This document shows, piece by piece, positions 19,144 to 21,326 of a stretch of DNA of 21,326 nt. The notes below the pieces were generated by a model. That model was not told where the DNA came from, made no database searches, and saw only the letters and a program-made list of their open reading frames with translations. Position numbers and translations under genes: made by a program. The stretch lies in NCBI RefSeq assembly GCF_022376445.1, contig NW_025955547.1, forward strand, positions 1 to 21,326. Reading direction: 5' to 3'. Each line of letters starts with the position of its first letter. Position 1 is the first letter of the stretch. The DNA comes from Fomitopsis serialis (taxonomy: Eukaryota > Basidiomycota > Agaricomycetes > Polyporales > Fomitopsidaceae).

Positions 19144-19900
19144 CTACAGCCCATGGCTGGTGGGCGTCGGCTTTGCAGATCGGCCAAGAGTGGCTGTGAC
19201 ATTGGACCAAGCCCTCGCGCGGGGGTTCGCGTGGTCCTCGCACCCGTCCGGGAGGGTCTCGATCGTCACAGAGCTCTGGGTACTACCAGAGTTCGTGCGG
19301 TTATGGACCGCCTGCAACCCGCTCCAGGCGACCCTCCGTACAGGGCGTCCAGCGCGGAACTCCGCTTCGTCGACTGTCGTAGACGTGTCGAGGATATCGT
19401 CCTCGTTCCATTCAGGACCTACCACGGTGTCGTCTACCGTTCCATCCACTGCGGCGATGGATTTGCCTTTGGACACCTGTTATCAACATACCATCAGTAA
19501 GTATCTACTATGCAAGCTACGACGCTGTACTTGCCTCGTGGTAGTCCGGTGAGTAATTGTATTCTCCGCCAGCATTGCTCGGCTGAGTAGTCTGGGCCTC
19601 CAATGATAGATGTGCGAGAATACCATGGATGTCGTTGAGTTGCTCCTCCGAGGTGGACTGGATCAGGAAGACAGGTGAGACCGAATCGTGTAATGGCTTT
19701 GTGTCCGTGTCACTGACCTGACGCGGCGAATTTGCCGTTGCATGTTTCGCTCTCAGGTGTGTAGCCTTTCTGGTCGAGAATCTGCCTTTGTGTGTCGGTA
19801 TGCAGTCGGGTAGCTGCGCGATTTCCCAGCTGCTCGGTATACCCGGTCTCCAGATGCTATCATTCGGGCGTGTGAGGCGCAATGCCTTCACTGTTGGCAT
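19144..19900 (-). CDS. TSTTVDE-motif family protein, copy 2 (unknown function)
   Basis: Exons 19900-19718, 19657-19535 and 19476-19144 give 212 residues, with all junctions in phase 0. Intron 1 is 60 nt (GTCAGT, ATCCAG). Intron 2 is 58 nt and begins GCAAGT, so it would be a GC-AG intron; its acceptor GATAACAG and branch region match copy 3. Exon 1 has DSIWRPGIPSSW and ends PRQ, as in copy 1. Exon 3 has PEWNEDDILDTSTTVDEAEF, then GRPVRRVA and NRTNSGSTQSSVTIETL. No signal peptide, membrane span or known domain was seen. It mirrors copy 1 across the inverted repeat. Confidence 0.66.
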
Positions 19901-20574
19901 GCTGAAAGTCGTGCTGCAGTGACGTGATGAGCGACGAAGGCGCGGCGACTCCTCCAGTGACTGTCACATCGACACTTACCTTCGTGGCATGGTCATGTTC
20001 ATCGATACCGTGCGTTTGCGACGTGTCAGGCGCGACAAGAGGCTAGCGAGTATCAATCGTCTGGGTGGCAGACAGACGGATTGGTTCTTGTTGGCTTTTT
20101 GGGACGTGATGGGTGTCGACGACGTGCGCAGAGGACGAGAAGACCGTCGCAAGCCACAGATGTTGGGTGCGGTACGAGCGCTTACTTGCGTTGTCCGCGT
20201 CACGGGACCATGACGCGTCGCGCCTGCACCAGCTTTGCGTCGCGCAGTTGGTCGCGCAGTTGGTCGAGCAGTTGGTCGAGCGCATAGCATATTCAATGGT
20301 ATGGATTTGGCTTCATGTCGCAAAGTGGGTGCCGACGAGTTTGGCCTCGATCTAATAATCACACAAGTCGGTCTATCGGCTGCCCCGCGCTACCGTTGGC
20401 CCATAGTTCTATGGGCTGGTCGCGCTCGCTTGGAAGCATCGAGCTGAGAAATAGACAATGAAGGAATGATATGATGCTCAATATTAACACGACCGCGAAT
20501 GGCGAGCACGTCTACCGAATTGGCCCACCCTTATGTGTCAGATCGCTTGGGGCACCTCATGCGTAGATAGGACG
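19901..20574. other. Intergenic with a 12-bp tandem repeat
   Basis: Upstream of TSTTVDE copy 2. It contains three tandem copies of GCAGTTGGTCGC/A (20244-20279) and, just before them, TGACGCGTCGCGCCTGC (about 20211-20227), 16 bases of which match the outer end of the left inverted-repeat arm. Open frames over the repeat are low-complexity artefacts. Confidence 0.5.
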
Positions 20575-20789
20575 ATGGGTGCTGACCGCCTAATTGTAGG
20601 GTTGACCGGGACCGACATACAGTTCACATTCTCAAGCGTTGACATCAAGCAGATACACGGTGAGATATTCTAGGAGTACATTTTCATGAAACTATGGAAC
20701 AGTGTACTGACGCTCCCTTTCCTGCCAACATGTGCATTTCACCGATAGGCCTTGCGTTACACGACGCGTTCTCGCCCGCAGCCCCCTGA
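20575..20789 (+). CDS. Possible small two-exon gene (41 residues) or gene remnant, copy 2
   Basis: Exon 1 is 20575-20659 and exon 2 is 20749-20789. The 89-nt intron has donor GTGAGA, acceptor CGATAG and a CTGAC branch-like site. The frame starts MGADRLIVGLTGTDIQFTF and ends GLALHDAFSPAAP-stop. The pattern of similarity to 18783-19030 suggests that it was once coding. It may be only the 3' end of a longer gene. No family was recognised. Confidence 0.35.
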
Positions 20790-20909
20790 CTTCGGGATTT
20801 TTTTTACCGGGACAGACTACAAGCGCACACACAGACGGAGCCATTCAATACGCTGGCAGCAGAGAGGGATTGTAAGAAGACATACCATCACCAGCGGACC
20901 AGCTGCCCC

Positions 20910-21326
20910 TTAGAATCCACGGTGGACAGGCCTCGACCGCGTCTGCTTGCCCTGGTGCCGACTGAGCATAAGCTGAACCCTTTTCCAGGCGCGGACACGC
21001 TCAGCCGCGTTGAAGTCGTGTCCCTCGGGCAGGGCCCCGATGGTCACAGAGCCCTGGGTGTTCCCAGAGCTTGTGCGGTGGTAAGTCTCCTTCCCCTTCT
21101 CGTTCGCCGCCACCTTCCGTACAGGTCGTCCAAGGAGGAACTCGGATTCATCAACGGTGGTTGACGTCTCCCACATGTCGTTTTCATCCCACTCGTCAAC
21201 GGAGGGGAGATTGTCATCCATTCTACGCGCGGCGAAGAATGGGCCTTCGGTCGGCTGTTATCGATGTACCATCGGTGAGTGGTGTAAGACTGGTGGATGT
21301 GTATCACTGCTGCTCACGTCGCATTC
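20910..21326 (-). CDS. TSTTVDE-motif family protein, copy 3, 5' end beyond the window
   Basis: The last exon is 21254-20910, preceded by a 63-nt intron (21317-21255; GTGAGC, GATAACAG) and nine bases of the previous exon (21326-21318). The acceptor and the sequence before it align with copy 2. The exon starts PTEGPFFAARRMDD and contains VDEWDENDMWETSTTVDESE, GRPVRKVA, RTSSGNTQGSVTIGALPEG and a basic C-terminus (RHQGKQTRSRPVHRGF). Phase 0 is preserved. The frame is intact as far as it can be seen. Confidence 0.6.

Noticed and set aside
20244..20279. Possible CRISPR-like array
   Set aside because: It consists of three direct 12-bp units without spacers, in a eukaryotic context, so it is a simple tandem repeat.
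19976..20362. Minus-strand frame with the repetitive peptide ARPTARPTARPTAR
   Set aside because: The repeat is a translation of the 12-bp tandem repeat at 20244-20279, and the rest is low-complexity arginine/serine.

Overview
The window looks like nuclear DNA of a filamentous basidiomycete, most likely an agaricomycete. The genes are split by many short introns (about 48-90 nt, mostly GT-AG with CTRAY-like branch sites). There is a small 8-cysteine secreted 'glycopeptide' of the kind found in mushroom-forming fungi, there are BTB/POZ paralogues with the two-module layout common in these fungi, and one tRNA-Gly carries an intron. Nothing suggests bacterial or viral DNA. All gene models were spliced by eye from frame, splice signals and, where possible, comparison with a second copy in the window.

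Layout. (1) 1-7.3 kb is a head-to-tail array of BTB/POZ-like genes on the minus strand: a divergent partial copy at the left edge (1-891) and two full copies (1329-3110 and 4964-6795). The full copies share a last coding exon of only four codons, an intron immediately upstream of the ATG, and a duplicated upstream block. Two small non-autonomous transposons lie between the copies: an 87-bp near-palindrome with 8-bp target duplications, and a 253-bp element with CACTG termini and 3-bp duplications. A GC-rich hairpin sits beside the second. (2) 7.7-9.0 kb holds a two-exon gene for a 403-residue protein of unknown family (minus). (3) 9.9-21.3 kb is dominated by duplication. A large imperfect inverted repeat (11326-13040 versus 16987-18684) encloses a 3.9-kb core with ordinary genes: an intron-containing tRNA-Gly(GCC), a seven-exon secreted glycopeptide gene (minus) and an IAH1-type SGNH esterase gene (plus). 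Outside each arm, in mirror orientation, lies a copy of an unrecognised gene family with the motif W-x-x-[ND]-D-x-x-[ED]-TSTTVDE. A third, partial copy runs off the right edge. A very small second gene also appears to be duplicated beside two of these copies.

How the parts relate. The housekeeping-like core (tRNA, glycopeptide, esterase) appears intact. The arms carry remnants of an unrecognised multi-exon gene whose two copies have different frame disruptions, so both are probably decaying. Inside the arms a roughly 100-bp block is almost identical between copies while its flanks have diverged by roughly 15%. That block, the TSTTVDE family and the mirrored architecture are the most unusual things here. 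No CRISPR array, rRNA or complete autonomous transposon was seen.
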